Of a stretch of DNA of 64,000 nucleotides, positions 26,609-35,492 are shown in pieces; the stretch's first letter is position 1; the number at the start of each line of letters is the position of its first letter. The stretch comes from Bacteriovoracaceae bacterium (GTDB taxonomy: Bacteria > Bdellovibrionota > Bacteriovoracia > Bacteriovoracales > Bacteriovoracaceae), in NCBI GenBank assembly GCA_024711325.1, contig JANJTC010000005.1, positions 124,001 through 188,000 on the forward strand, read 5' to 3'. Made by a program: the position numbers and the translations under genes. The notes beneath the pieces are model-generated. The model made no database searches. It was not told the origin of the DNA and was given only the letters and a program-made list of their open reading frames with translations.

Positions 26609-28800
26609 TTCTGAGTGTCATAGCGCATTTTTAATAGATATTGAAGTGAAGAGATCGCTCCATTCTCACTATAATGATATTTCTCCTGAAGGGTCCTGAT
26701 AATATTAATAATCATGTCCCTGACTTCTTTTTCAACGTTATGATGTCCGCCTTTCTTCTCGGCCAGATACAGCACCAGATTGCGCCCGATCTTATCGATG
26801 ATCTTTTTCTGCTCTTTACGGAAAGATTCCTGCAAAAGATGAACCAAATCCAAAAACACTTCGGAGTAAACAATCGGCTTACCACGATTATCTAAAGCGT
26901 AGGCACCCAATCTGGCAATTAGGTTAGAGCGGAATTTTTCAGGAACTTCATTCATATGCACATTGGATTCGAACTCATTAATAAAGTAAGAATCAGGTGC
27001 TTCAAATTTTCCTGTTACAGTGTTCTTCACTTTCTCGCCTTTAATGACGGCATTGATAGAAAGAATATATTTGGAGATATAGTCCTCATAAGAGCGCTCA
27101 TCTACCAGACCTAATGATTCACGTACTTCATTGTCGAGTTTATCCAGGTTCCAGGTTTCAATCAGGTCAATGAACTTACTGGGGTTGTGATATTCGCCCT
27201 GATGAGAAATATTTAAAAAATCGTATTCGGCTTTTTTTTCATTTAAATCATTTAAGTAATCCAGTACTTCCACGAAAGTCACGGCCTTATGGTTATAGGC
27301 CAGATCATAAATGATCTGTTTTACTTCGCGAGGAGATATCCCGAATTTACCTTCGTACATTGAATCATTTTCATACTCATTCTGAACATCTTCCACTGCC
27401 ATCTTCAGAATTTGACGGGATTCAGAATCAAAAGCATCTGGTGTTTCTTTATCCGCATAAAGCAGACATTTTTCCAAAGGAGAAAGCGCTTCGGCAATCT
27501 TACCCAGTTTTTCATCGTGAAAATTCTTGGCCACAGGGGCGCGCATTCTGGTCATGACTGACCAAAAACACAGTGAGGTCAGGGCATGAGGCTCAAAAGT
27601 GGCCTCTTCTTTTAATTTGGAAATTTGTTCCGCATATATTTTTTCTTCCTCGCGGTAGTTCATGAGGTAAGGCACCCGCAGGAAATTAAAGCGTCCTTTA
27701 AAGGAATTAAAATCCGGATGCTGCTTGAAGGCCGAGAAATGAATTTCATTGGATGAACCAATGAAGAAAATATCCAGCTCAGTCAGAATGCCGTGGAGAT
27801 TAATGGTCTTTGATTCCATGGTCATGAGTAGGTATTTAAAAGTATCCAAAGGCCTTTTCAACAAATCGGAAAATTCCAGGATTCCGCGATTAGCGAGAAC
27901 CACTTCACCCGAGAGGGAGAATAAATTTAAGGACTGAAGACTTGGTGGCAAGGAGGCCAGACGACGATCCATTGTGATCTGTTGGAGATTAGCATCAACA
28001 TGCAGCTGAGGCTCAATGGTAGTAGCACCAATGGAATAGCGACGGTTAATGAAGAGTCGCTCCACCCGAATGTGCTTAAAGACTTCCTGGTAGCTGCCTT
28101 TATAATTTTTCAAAAGGGCATCGAAGATCAGGCGATTTCTTTGCGAGAGATCTCCATTATAAAGATAAGACTTACGAATCGTTTCAAGTCTTGAGCCATC
28201 ATTTTTAAATGCATCTTCTATCAGTTTCTGACGGGTTTTAATCGGAAGAAGCAGTAGGGGATGATCTTTTAATTCGGATGTCATGATAGCAGAAATGTCT
28301 TTATCTTCCAGGAAAGCATAGGAATTAATGTTCCTCTCTCCACCACTGACGCTGGATAGACCGAGAGAGCCTTTTACAAACTGATCTATTGGAAATATCC
28401 AGCTGAAGCTAAAAAGAGCACCTTCATCAGTAAAAGAATAATCTTCCGCAGAAAGCATGATCTTCTTAATTAAGCTGGACTTCGAAGAACCATTAGGCCC
28501 GATGAGTAGAATGAATTTATTGTTGTAACCTTCTTCCATAAAGTTTTGAAGGTATTGATGAATCTTTCTTTGAGTCTTAACCTGTCCATGCACAGGAGGG
28601 GCATCCGCATGCTCTCGTGTAAAGAGGTTGTAGCTGCCGTTTTCATTAGTGCCGTAATAGTCGAACATATCTCTAAGATAGATATTGGTCGGACGCAGTT
28701 CCTTCTCCGGATTCTTCTCGAAGAGTTTCATGTAATCATCGAAGGCCAATACGTTTTGGTAGCGACCTTCTTCTTTATTTACTTCTTCCATCCATTTCAT
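26605..28800 (-). CDS. prkA: PrkA-type serine protein kinase
   Basis: The product is 731 residues from the ATG at 28800. An AAA-type NTPase module with P-loop GPNGSSKSS (101-109) is followed by the PrkA signature VSGGERNINSYAFLEDKD, IGSSNEIHFSAFKQHP, and the C-terminal kinase-like domain. PrkA phosphorylates Ser/Thr in nutrient and stress responses; in many bacteria it sits with YeaH and SpoVR genes, which are not adjacent here. The frame is open to 28941, so the start is inferred from the family's usual N-terminus. Only 13 bp separate it from the divergent gene. Confidence 0.88.
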   Translation of the reverse strand: MKWMEEVNKEEGRYQNVLAFDDYMKLFEKNPEKELRPTNIYLRDMFDYYGTNENGSYNLFTREHADAPPVHGQVKTQRKIHQYLQNFMEEGYNNKFILLIGPNGSSKSSLIKKIMLSAEDYSFTDEGALFSFSWIFPIDQFVKGSLGLSSVSGGERNINSYAFLEDKDISAIMTSELKDHPLLLLPIKTRQKLIEDAFKNDGSRLETIRKSYLYNGDLSQRNRLIFDALLKNYKGSYQEVFKHIRVERLFINRRYSIGATTIEPQLHVDANLQQITMDRRLASLPPSLQSLNLFSLSGEVVLANRGILEFSDLLKRPLDTFKYLLMTMESKTINLHGILTELDIFFIGSSNEIHFSAFKQHPDFNSFKGRFNFLRVPYLMNYREEEKIYAEQISKLKEEATFEPHALTSLCFWSVMTRMRAPVAKNFHDEKLGKIAEALSPLEKCLLYADKETPDAFDSESRQILKMAVEDVQNEYENDSMYEGKFGISPREVKQIIYDLAYNHKAVTFVEVLDYLNDLNEKKAEYDFLNISHQGEYHNPSKFIDLIETWNLDKLDNEVRESLGLVDERSYEDYISKYILSINAVIKGEKVKNTVTGKFEAPDSYFINEFESNVHMNEVPEKFRSNLIARLGAYALDNRGKPIVYSEVFLDLVHLLQESFRKEQKKIIDKIGRNLVLYLAEKKGGHHNVEKEVRDMIINIIRTLQEKYHYSENGAISSLQYLLKMRYDTQK

Positions 28801-28813
28801 ATAACCTGATCCT

Positions 28814-30049
28814 GTGAAGAGACATTCTGATAAGTCCATTATACCAAAGATCATCGTGATCTTGGGTACTCTTAGCGTTTTAGGCATAATTTTGCTCTTC
28901 ATGCGCCCACGACCTCTCGCTCCGGTGAGGGTTAAGCACATCGATCCGCCTGAGAAGCTTTTTACTCAAGTGATTGAAGCATCCCAAAAGAAAATTTTGA
29001 AGCTCTGGGAAGAGGGTGATCGCTATTTTCCTAAAGAGGGAACCCGCTGTGAAGAAGAAATTCAGCATGATAATACAGTGGGCCGAAGCTATTACCAGTG
29101 CAATCCTCATTTCTGGCAATGTTACTGGCAAGGTGGTGTTAAAGAAGGACCTGCCCTTGAAGTAGAGCTTTCTGGTCAGACGTTTCATGTGGTGGCCAAA
29201 GCAGCTTTTGCACCCATTCCGGCCTTTTCACAAAATCCTCGCTACTATGATCTTTTTAAAAGATCAGAATTAGGCCTCCATCTCAACTATGGCTATATGG
29301 TTGAGCTCATCGTCAAAGAAATTCCGGGACTCTCACAACCTATGCTTCTGGCCGATACTTGTCGTGATACCTATCTTCCGGAACGGATCTATGGTTACGG
29401 TAAAGTGAAGGATGAAAAAGACGAAGGTTTTATCTGGGATAACTTTGGAAGAAATCTCTTCATTGATAAATTTTATGTAACGAACCGCCAGGTCAATGAA
29501 TGGAGAATTCTCAATGGGGAACCTTCCAAAATAGAAATTAATAGAGGCCAGTGGCCAAAACCCGCACTTTTATCCCTGAAAGATCAGATCAAATACTGTC
29601 ATTTTTATGGAAAAAGATTGTTGGAAGCAAAACTATTTGATGCTGCCAGTATGTCACCGGCAGATTTGAAAGATCCAAAACCATCTCGAGTATTGCGTCC
29701 CGAGACTCCCTGGCAGAGAGATCATTCCCGTTCGTTCTTAGGTATGGCAAGGATCAACCCTGATTACCAACTCGCCCCTCTTGATTGTCAACTGGCACAA
29801 GTGCAAGGTTGCCATGAACGGTATTTTTCTACCGACTCCGCGACCTGGATGGGCCTACATTATTCATTGGGTTTTTATCCAGAATCGCTTAGAAATTTTA
29901 TAGAACCTTCCAAAAATCTGAAAATGTCTTCGCGCTTTTTTCTGCCAGCATCTGAGTGGCACGAATTAGGCGTACTCTCAAATTGGAATGGGGTTCAGGA
30001 AAAAAAATTACCCGTGGCCTTTAGGTGCTATGAAGAGGTGGCACCATGA
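28814..30049 (+). CDS. Membrane-anchored protein, possible formylglycine-generating-enzyme-like fold
   Basis: This 411-residue protein starts at GTG and has one N-terminal membrane anchor (residues about 10-31), so the rest is probably periplasmic. The C-terminal half (FIDKFYVTNRQVNEWRI, IKYCHFYGKRLLEAKLFDAAS, FFLPASEWHELG, PVAFRCYEE) follows the layout of the sulfatase-modifying-factor/FGE family. The catalytic cysteine pair is not clearly recognisable, so enzymatic activity is doubtful. It overlaps the next gene by 4 bp. Confidence 0.55.
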   Translation: MKRHSDKSIIPKIIVILGTLSVLGIILLFMRPRPLAPVRVKHIDPPEKLFTQVIEASQKKILKLWEEGDRYFPKEGTRCEEEIQHDNTVGRSYYQCNPHFWQCYWQGGVKEGPALEVELSGQTFHVVAKAAFAPIPAFSQNPRYYDLFKRSELGLHLNYGYMVELIVKEIPGLSQPMLLADTCRDTYLPERIYGYGKVKDEKDEGFIWDNFGRNLFIDKFYVTNRQVNEWRILNGEPSKIEINRGQWPKPALLSLKDQIKYCHFYGKRLLEAKLFDAASMSPADLKDPKPSRVLRPETPWQRDHSRSFLGMARINPDYQLAPLDCQLAQVQGCHERYFSTDSATWMGLHYSLGFYPESLRNFIEPSKNLKMSSRFFLPASEWHELGVLSNWNGVQEKKLPVAFRCYEEVAP

Positions 30050-30861
30050 TCTGGATCATGCTTATAATTTCAACTTTATCTGCACAGGCGGCTCAACCAA
30101 TACACTGGGGATATCTCATAGAGCTGTCACATCAACATGAGTTTTATAAAATAAATGAACCGATCTTAAAACCGAAAGAATCCTGGCAAAATTTATTCAC
30201 TTTCTCTTATCTTGATCGGGACTTGAAACAACTTAAAGACTGTGTTTTTTACAAAGTACCCGGTGAGGGCCTGGGTACACTTAAAATCAAGACCATTTAT
30301 GCTTTTGATAAATGTGATGATTATGTGCTGCGAGCGGGAGATAAAGAATGGCCGGATATCAAATCTCTCCAGTTCAATATTCATGAAAATATTGTGACCT
30401 TTGATATTAGTTTCAAAAATTATCGAAGTGAGAAGTGGTTGGCCAAATTTCAAAAAGCTTTCACAAAACCATCTCCGGCGATGAATTTATCCTCTGCAGA
30501 ATTTAAATCACCAAAAACGTTACTGTTAGCTCCACATAGTTCAGTGATCGTCGCCTCTAAAGCGGGTTTACTAAAAGCTGATTTTCAGTGTCATCAAATA
30601 AGCGAATATTGTGAAGAAGTTAAACCTTCGGTTTGCGACCAGTGTCCGGAAGGCTGGTATGAAATACCAAACGGCTGCTTACAAGGTCCAAAATTCTGTG
30701 GCCATCATAGTTGTGGTTCAAAAGGTAAACCGGCATGTAGAAGAGGCATGGTCTGGCAAAGGCGAGATAGTAAATTTGACTGCAGGATAGATTCTAGTTT
30801 TGCTTATTGTCAGAAAGGTCTGTCTGTTCAATGTGAAGGCCAGAAGGCCTTCTGCCGTTAA
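30046..30861 (+). CDS. Cysteine-rich exported protein, unknown function
   Basis: The 271-residue product has a short signal peptide (IMLIISTLSAQAA). The last 75 residues hold about 12 cysteines (CHQISEYC, VCDQCPEGW, GCLQGPKFCGHHSC, ACRRG, FDCR, YCQK, QCEGQKAFCR), a small disulfide-rich module. It is translationally coupled to the FGE-like gene (4-bp overlap) and likely works with it outside the cytoplasm. No family recognised. Confidence 0.6.
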   Translation: MIWIMLIISTLSAQAAQPIHWGYLIELSHQHEFYKINEPILKPKESWQNLFTFSYLDRDLKQLKDCVFYKVPGEGLGTLKIKTIYAFDKCDDYVLRAGDKEWPDIKSLQFNIHENIVTFDISFKNYRSEKWLAKFQKAFTKPSPAMNLSSAEFKSPKTLLLAPHSSVIVASKAGLLKADFQCHQISEYCEEVKPSVCDQCPEGWYEIPNGCLQGPKFCGHHSCGSKGKPACRRGMVWQRRDSKFDCRIDSSFAYCQKGLSVQCEGQKAFCR

Positions 30862-32486
30862 CGAACCTGAGCTGCCATCGAAGATGAGATATAGTCAGTA
30901 TTATGGATGGAAGACCAGGAATAGTTAGCTAAAGACTCTGATTTAATTTTTCCAAATTGACTGATTAAGAGGGGATGCTTTTGCAAGGATTCAAGGTCAG
31001 TCAGAATGCGATATTCTTTATTGGCCTCCAACTCCAGCCCTGAGATAGAAATGGAAAGTTCTTCATCCTTGAGTATGAAGGGTGAAGGTTGCCAGTTGTC
31101 TTTGCGGTTCAGATTATAGTCTTCTTCCAAGATTCTCAAAAGATCCCGACCTGTTAAGACCAAAACATAGAGCTGAGATTCACCGCTACTTTCAGGAACA
31201 AAGGAAAGATCTGCGTTGAAACTAACTAAGCTTTTGGAAACATCAAAGGGATTTAAAGTCTGTGATAACTGGTCTTCTTTGAGTCCTGGGAATTTTTTTT
31301 CTAAAGTTAAATCACGCTCGATTGGTTTGCCTAAGAAAGTGGCCGGAATTCTTTCTTTATGATTTACAGAAGTATCTTCGGTGAAACAGTCATTAGTCTC
31401 TTTAAAAAATTCATGGCAGAAAAGTACTGGCTGATGGACAACGGTTTTTGCAGGAACGATTTTATTATTCTTAGTGTCCACAACCAGCTCAGTATAGCTG
31501 AAACTTTTACCGTCAGGAAAACCACTTAATACCAGCGTACCATTTACTTCGTTGGCCACCTTTTGATGATTTCTGCCCGCTATAACGACATCAATCAATT
31601 GGGGTGGAAGTCTTTCCAGATATTGGCCCAAAGGACTTTTAGTGTCACAAATGCCATCTTTGAAAGGCTCGAAGTTCAATTTCATGGGATGAAGTTTAGT
31701 TCTTGAAGCTAGCTCGCTATAGCAGTCTAAACCTTGATGAGTCAGAACAACGATCACATCAGCACCTAAAGAGCGAAGAAGTCTCGCATGCCGAAGTGTT
31801 GATTGAAGCATGTTCTCCACAAATAAGCCAATGCGGTTGTTTACTGGAGTCTGTTCGACAATATCATCAGGAATGAGTCCGATTATTCCTACCCGCACAC
31901 CACCTACGTCCTTGATGTGATGAGACTTGGCCCCTTCCCATTCAACTCCACGAGCAGTTTTTAGATCATAGAGATTACTGATGATCAGCGGAACATCGGA
32001 GATCTTGGCAAATTTTTGAAAGAGATTTGAGCTGTTTCCAATTGAGGCCGGAACCTTCAGATTAAAATCACGCAGACCAACAGATAGACCATCGTACTTA
32101 AGTAACGAATAAAAATCACGAGTGGTGTTTATAGTATCTGCGCTGTTAAAAATATCTCCGGAATCCACCATTACAAGATTGGGGTAATTTTCTCGTAGAA
32201 TTTTATAATAACTATTGATGACATCGACTCCGCCAATTCTGGTATTTTGCAAATTTTTTTGATGTTCATCTTTAAAAGTAATCAATTGAGGGCGGTACTG
32301 ACCATGGGTATCATTAGTGGCAGCGATGACAATGCGTTTTTCATTAGGGGCCAATTCAGAGAGTTTAGGCGCATCAGGCTCTGAATATAACTTTTCATGT
32401 CCTTTTAAGGTTTGATTTTCTAATTGGCCTTTTTTAAAGGAGCAAGCAGCGGAAATAAGTAGGATCATCCATAAAAATTTTCTCAT
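30858..32486 (-). CDS. UshA-like 5'-nucleotidase lipoprotein with degenerate active site
   Basis: The product is 542 residues from the ATG at 32486, which gives a lipoprotein-type signal (ISAAC, Cys15). The family layout is clear: IAATNDTHGQYRP (Asp59, His61), MVDSGDIF, THQGLD and a C-terminal nucleotidase domain. However, the metal-binding GNHE/GNHD motif reads GLRD (137-140), and GHxH reads GRNH (304-307). Loss of the Asn-His pair and one metal-ligand His suggests it is not a normal nucleotidase. An upstream ATG at 32531 would add 15 residues. Confidence 0.82.
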   Translation of the reverse strand: MRKFLWMILLISAACSFKKGQLENQTLKGHEKLYSEPDAPKLSELAPNEKRIVIAATNDTHGQYRPQLITFKDEHQKNLQNTRIGGVDVINSYYKILRENYPNLVMVDSGDIFNSADTINTTRDFYSLLKYDGLSVGLRDFNLKVPASIGNSSNLFQKFAKISDVPLIISNLYDLKTARGVEWEGAKSHHIKDVGGVRVGIIGLIPDDIVEQTPVNNRIGLFVENMLQSTLRHARLLRSLGADVIVVLTHQGLDCYSELASRTKLHPMKLNFEPFKDGICDTKSPLGQYLERLPPQLIDVVIAGRNHQKVANEVNGTLVLSGFPDGKSFSYTELVVDTKNNKIVPAKTVVHQPVLFCHEFFKETNDCFTEDTSVNHKERIPATFLGKPIERDLTLEKKFPGLKEDQLSQTLNPFDVSKSLVSFNADLSFVPESSGESQLYVLVLTGRDLLRILEEDYNLNRKDNWQPSPFILKDEELSISISGLELEANKEYRILTDLESLQKHPLLISQFGKIKSESLANYSWSSIHNTDYISSSMAAQVR

Positions 32487-32674
32487 GCCAAAAGTATAAG
32501 ATCTTTTTAACTTTTGAGCTATGTTGTTCATTTCGGGTTCAAGGAAATAAAAATTATTGTACCGACGAGGATTTAGGACAGTCGGAATATTCTCAAGAAA
32601 CCTTAATTTTTTTTAAGATATATTTCATATATGCCGATTAAGGAGTCTCAAATTAAGTCATTTCGAGGATTCCT

Positions 32675-34330
32675 ATGTTTAACAAAATAAAAAAAGCTCC
32701 CCTAGCTCACAAGTTGATTCTTTTGAATTTAACTTCCCTGATCTTTATTTTCAGTTTGGTCCACTTCTATGTCTTCCCGGTAATTGAAGATATGTTCATT
32801 GAAAGTTACAAAATGAAGATAAGGAACGCAGTTGAAATTGCGGATCATCTGATTATTGATTTTCATTCCCGGGCCGAGAAAGGTGAATTTTCACAAGAAG
32901 AAGCTAAAAAGCAGGCCATGAATGCTATTAAGGCCCTTCGATATAATGAGAAAGAATATTTTTGGATTCATAATCTGGAACTAAAAATGGTAATGCATGC
33001 AGTTTCAGCCAAATTAGATGGCACTGATGTTTCCAATATGAAGGACCCTACGGGGTTAGCACTTTTTGCTGAAATGAACCGGGCCTCGGCACAAACTGGT
33101 GACGCCTTCGTTCCGTATATGTGGCCTAAACCAGGCAGTGATGTGCCGGTTGAGAAATTCTCTTATGTGAAAGTCTTTAAACCATGGGGCTGGGTGACTG
33201 GTAATGGAATTTATTTTGATACAATCCGTGCAACCGTCTCTTCTTTGAGACTGGCCATTTATGGTGGATTAGGTTTGGCAGCATTGCTTTCCTGTATTGG
33301 CACCATCGTCTTTTCACAAAGATTAGTCGCAAGTTTAAGAAAGGCCCTTCAATCTCTGGATCTTGCAGGCTCAGAGATGACTTCTCTCAGCTCACTCCTG
33401 GCCGTAACTGGCCACACCGTGTCCGAGGGGGTTTCAGAATCAGCCTCAAGCATCACTGAAACATCTGCATCAATGGAAGAGATTGGACTTATGTCTCAGA
33501 AAAATGCGGATAATTCTGCCCAAACTCAGACTTCAGCCGACGAATGCCTTAAGGCCACTCGCGAAGGTAAGAAGATTGTTGAAAAGGCCATGTCATGCAT
33601 GGGTGATATTTCCCGAAGTAATAAAGATGTATTAGATCAGAACCAACATTCGGCAAAGCGAATTTCTGACATTATCGGTGTCATTAAAGATATCAGTGAT
33701 AAAACGCAGGTCATTAACGATATCGTTTTCCAGACTAAACTTCTCTCATTCAATGCCTCCGTGGAAGCGGCCCGTGCGGGTGAAGCAGGCAAGGGCTTTT
33801 CCGTAGTGGCAGAAGAAGTAGGGAAACTGGCCCAAATGTCAGGTGAGGCTGCCAAGGATATTGAAACCAGCCTGGCCCAAAGTATTACCCAAGTTGAATC
33901 TATCATTAAAGAAGATTTGTCCCAGTCGAGAAATATCATTTCTTCGGCAGGTAAATTAGTTGAAGAAGGAACTGTGGTCGTAAAAAGTTGTGAATCGGTC
34001 TTTGATAAAATCTTATCCCAAGTCTCTGGCATGGTTGAAATGGCCAATCAAATTTCCAGCAGCTGCCAGGAGCAGCGAATTGGTTTTGACCAGATTAAAA
34101 AGGCCATCCTGCAACTTGATGCGACTTCACACTCAAATGCTAAGGCTTCAGTGGAAGTAGCAGCTTCGGTTGAAAAGATGGTTGATCAGGCCGAAAAAGT
34201 TCAAACACATTCTAAAGAAATAGCTCGTTTAATTGAAGGTAAGGTTGCAGATGCTGATCATTCAACATCTGCAACGGCATTAAGAGTTTCTGGTCGTTCA
34301 GATTCTGATTCGGATTCTGAGGCAGCTTAA
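32675..34330 (+). CDS. Methyl-accepting chemotaxis protein with sCache domain
   Basis: This 551-residue receptor has membrane segments at about residues 13-33 and 190-212. The periplasmic part between them is a single Cache (sCache_2) domain with the hallmark EYFWIHNLELKMVMHA and FKPWGWVTGNGIYFD. The cytoplasmic signalling domain has the tip DIVFQTKLLSFNASVEAARAGEAGKG region, split here for length, with EAARAGEAGKGFSVVAEEV intact. A HAMP domain is not obvious. The tail is Ser/Asp-rich (SDSDSDSEAA). sCache_2 receptors often sense small organic acids. Confidence 0.92.
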   Translation: MFNKIKKAPLAHKLILLNLTSLIFIFSLVHFYVFPVIEDMFIESYKMKIRNAVEIADHLIIDFHSRAEKGEFSQEEAKKQAMNAIKALRYNEKEYFWIHNLELKMVMHAVSAKLDGTDVSNMKDPTGLALFAEMNRASAQTGDAFVPYMWPKPGSDVPVEKFSYVKVFKPWGWVTGNGIYFDTIRATVSSLRLAIYGGLGLAALLSCIGTIVFSQRLVASLRKALQSLDLAGSEMTSLSSLLAVTGHTVSEGVSESASSITETSASMEEIGLMSQKNADNSAQTQTSADECLKATREGKKIVEKAMSCMGDISRSNKDVLDQNQHSAKRISDIIGVIKDISDKTQVINDIVFQTKLLSFNASVEAARAGEAGKGFSVVAEEVGKLAQMSGEAAKDIETSLAQSITQVESIIKEDLSQSRNIISSAGKLVEEGTVVVKSCESVFDKILSQVSGMVEMANQISSSCQEQRIGFDQIKKAILQLDATSHSNAKASVEVAASVEKMVDQAEKVQTHSKEIARLIEGKVADADHSTSATALRVSGRSDSDSDSEAA

Positions 34331-35484
34331 TAGGCCTGGATTCTTGCTAATTTGTTATAAGCAGCTTTAAGGGCCAAGGCCAGAATCTCGTACTCCTTGG
34401 CACCCTGGCAAAAGCTCAGGCTGATTCTGATCACACCACGTCCAATTTGATCATTAATACCCATAGCTTTTAATACTTTCGAGGTTTCGGGCTGGTTATC
34501 TGTGCAAGCAGCGGAAGTGGTCACAAAAATATCATTGGATTCAAGTTCAATTTGAACCGCCTGGCCATGAATACCGGGATAACCGATAAGTGTAGTTCCT
34601 GCCAACCGTGGAGCTCCACCGCCTACAATAACTGCTTCTGGAAATTCCTGCTGGATCTCATTTTCAAATTTTAATTTTGCGGCTTCAAGGTCGGCCAGCT
34701 TATGAGCATTCTCCTTGAAGTCATTCATGGCCACGGCCAAAGTTTCTATCCCAATGTAATGTTGAGTTCCACCACGAAGTCCTTTTTCCTGAGTACTGCC
34801 GAAAACCAAGGATTGCATTTTGGGTGGTTCTCTTACGATCAGGAAACCTGAACCCGAAAGAGCTCCAATCTTATGACCTGAACAAACTGCATAATCGAGT
34901 CCGGAGAGTTCAAAATTAAATCCGCCTTTACCAATGAGTTGCGTTGTATCGCAAAAAAACTCAACTTGATGCTTACGGCAGATTTCGGCCAGCTCTGAAT
35001 AAGGCTGAATCACACCAGTTTCATTGTTCACTGCCATGACTGTAACCATAGCAACTTTTGAAGGATTCTCTTTTAAGAGTTTTTCCAGACTTGCTGGAAG
35101 GACCCGGCCTTCCTTATCAATTTCTACGTACTTTATAATAAAACCGCGTTTATTTTTATAATATTCAAGAGCGTTTGGTATGACAGAGTGTTCAAGGGGA
35201 CTTGAGATGATGATTTTTTTATCTGCCGGCGCTTGATCCAGTATGGAATGAAAAATATGAGAGATCCCTTCTGAAGCGCCGGAATTAAAATAAACCTGAT
35301 CAGGGTAACATCCAACCACATGGGCTATGATCTCTCGGCATTTTTCAATTCCTTTAAAGACTTTCTGGCCTATGGAATGAATGGCATTGGGATTGGCATA
35401 AAGATCACTTTCCAGTCTTTTTCTTAAATAGACTTTGACCGGTTCAGAAAGCGGAGCAGAGCCATTATAGTCAGCGTAAATCAT
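34327..35484 (-). CDS. Cysteine desulfurase (NifS-like, NadA-associated)
   Basis: The 385-residue PLP enzyme releases sulfur from cysteine for Fe-S clusters. The PLP lysine is in CSGHKIGALSGSG, and the catalytic cysteine loop is TTSAACTDNQPE. The N-terminal part (YADYNGSAPL, NPNAIHSIGQ) is typical of the NifS/IscS family. It begins 8 bp after the nadA stop, so the two are cotranscribed. This suggests it supplies sulfur to the oxygen-sensitive [4Fe-4S] cluster of NadA, as proposed for NadS-type enzymes. Confidence 0.9.
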   Translation of the reverse strand: MIYADYNGSAPLSEPVKVYLRKRLESDLYANPNAIHSIGQKVFKGIEKCREIIAHVVGCYPDQVYFNSGASEGISHIFHSILDQAPADKKIIISSPLEHSVIPNALEYYKNKRGFIIKYVEIDKEGRVLPASLEKLLKENPSKVAMVTVMAVNNETGVIQPYSELAEICRKHQVEFFCDTTQLIGKGGFNFELSGLDYAVCSGHKIGALSGSGFLIVREPPKMQSLVFGSTQEKGLRGGTQHYIGIETLAVAMNDFKENAHKLADLEAAKLKFENEIQQEFPEAVIVGGGAPRLAGTTLIGYPGIHGQAVQIELESNDIFVTTSAACTDNQPETSKVLKAMGINDQIGRGVIRISLSFCQGAKEYEILALALKAAYNKLARIQAY

Positions 35485-35492
35485 TTTTTTTC

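Noticed and set aside
26168..26614. 148-codon plus-strand frame over the second pseudouridine synthase
   Set aside because: It is antisense to a strongly conserved enzyme and matches no family.
33637..34047. 136-codon open frame antisense to the chemotaxis receptor
   Set aside because: It lies wholly inside a well-supported gene, has no recognisable motif and reflects codon bias of the sense strand.
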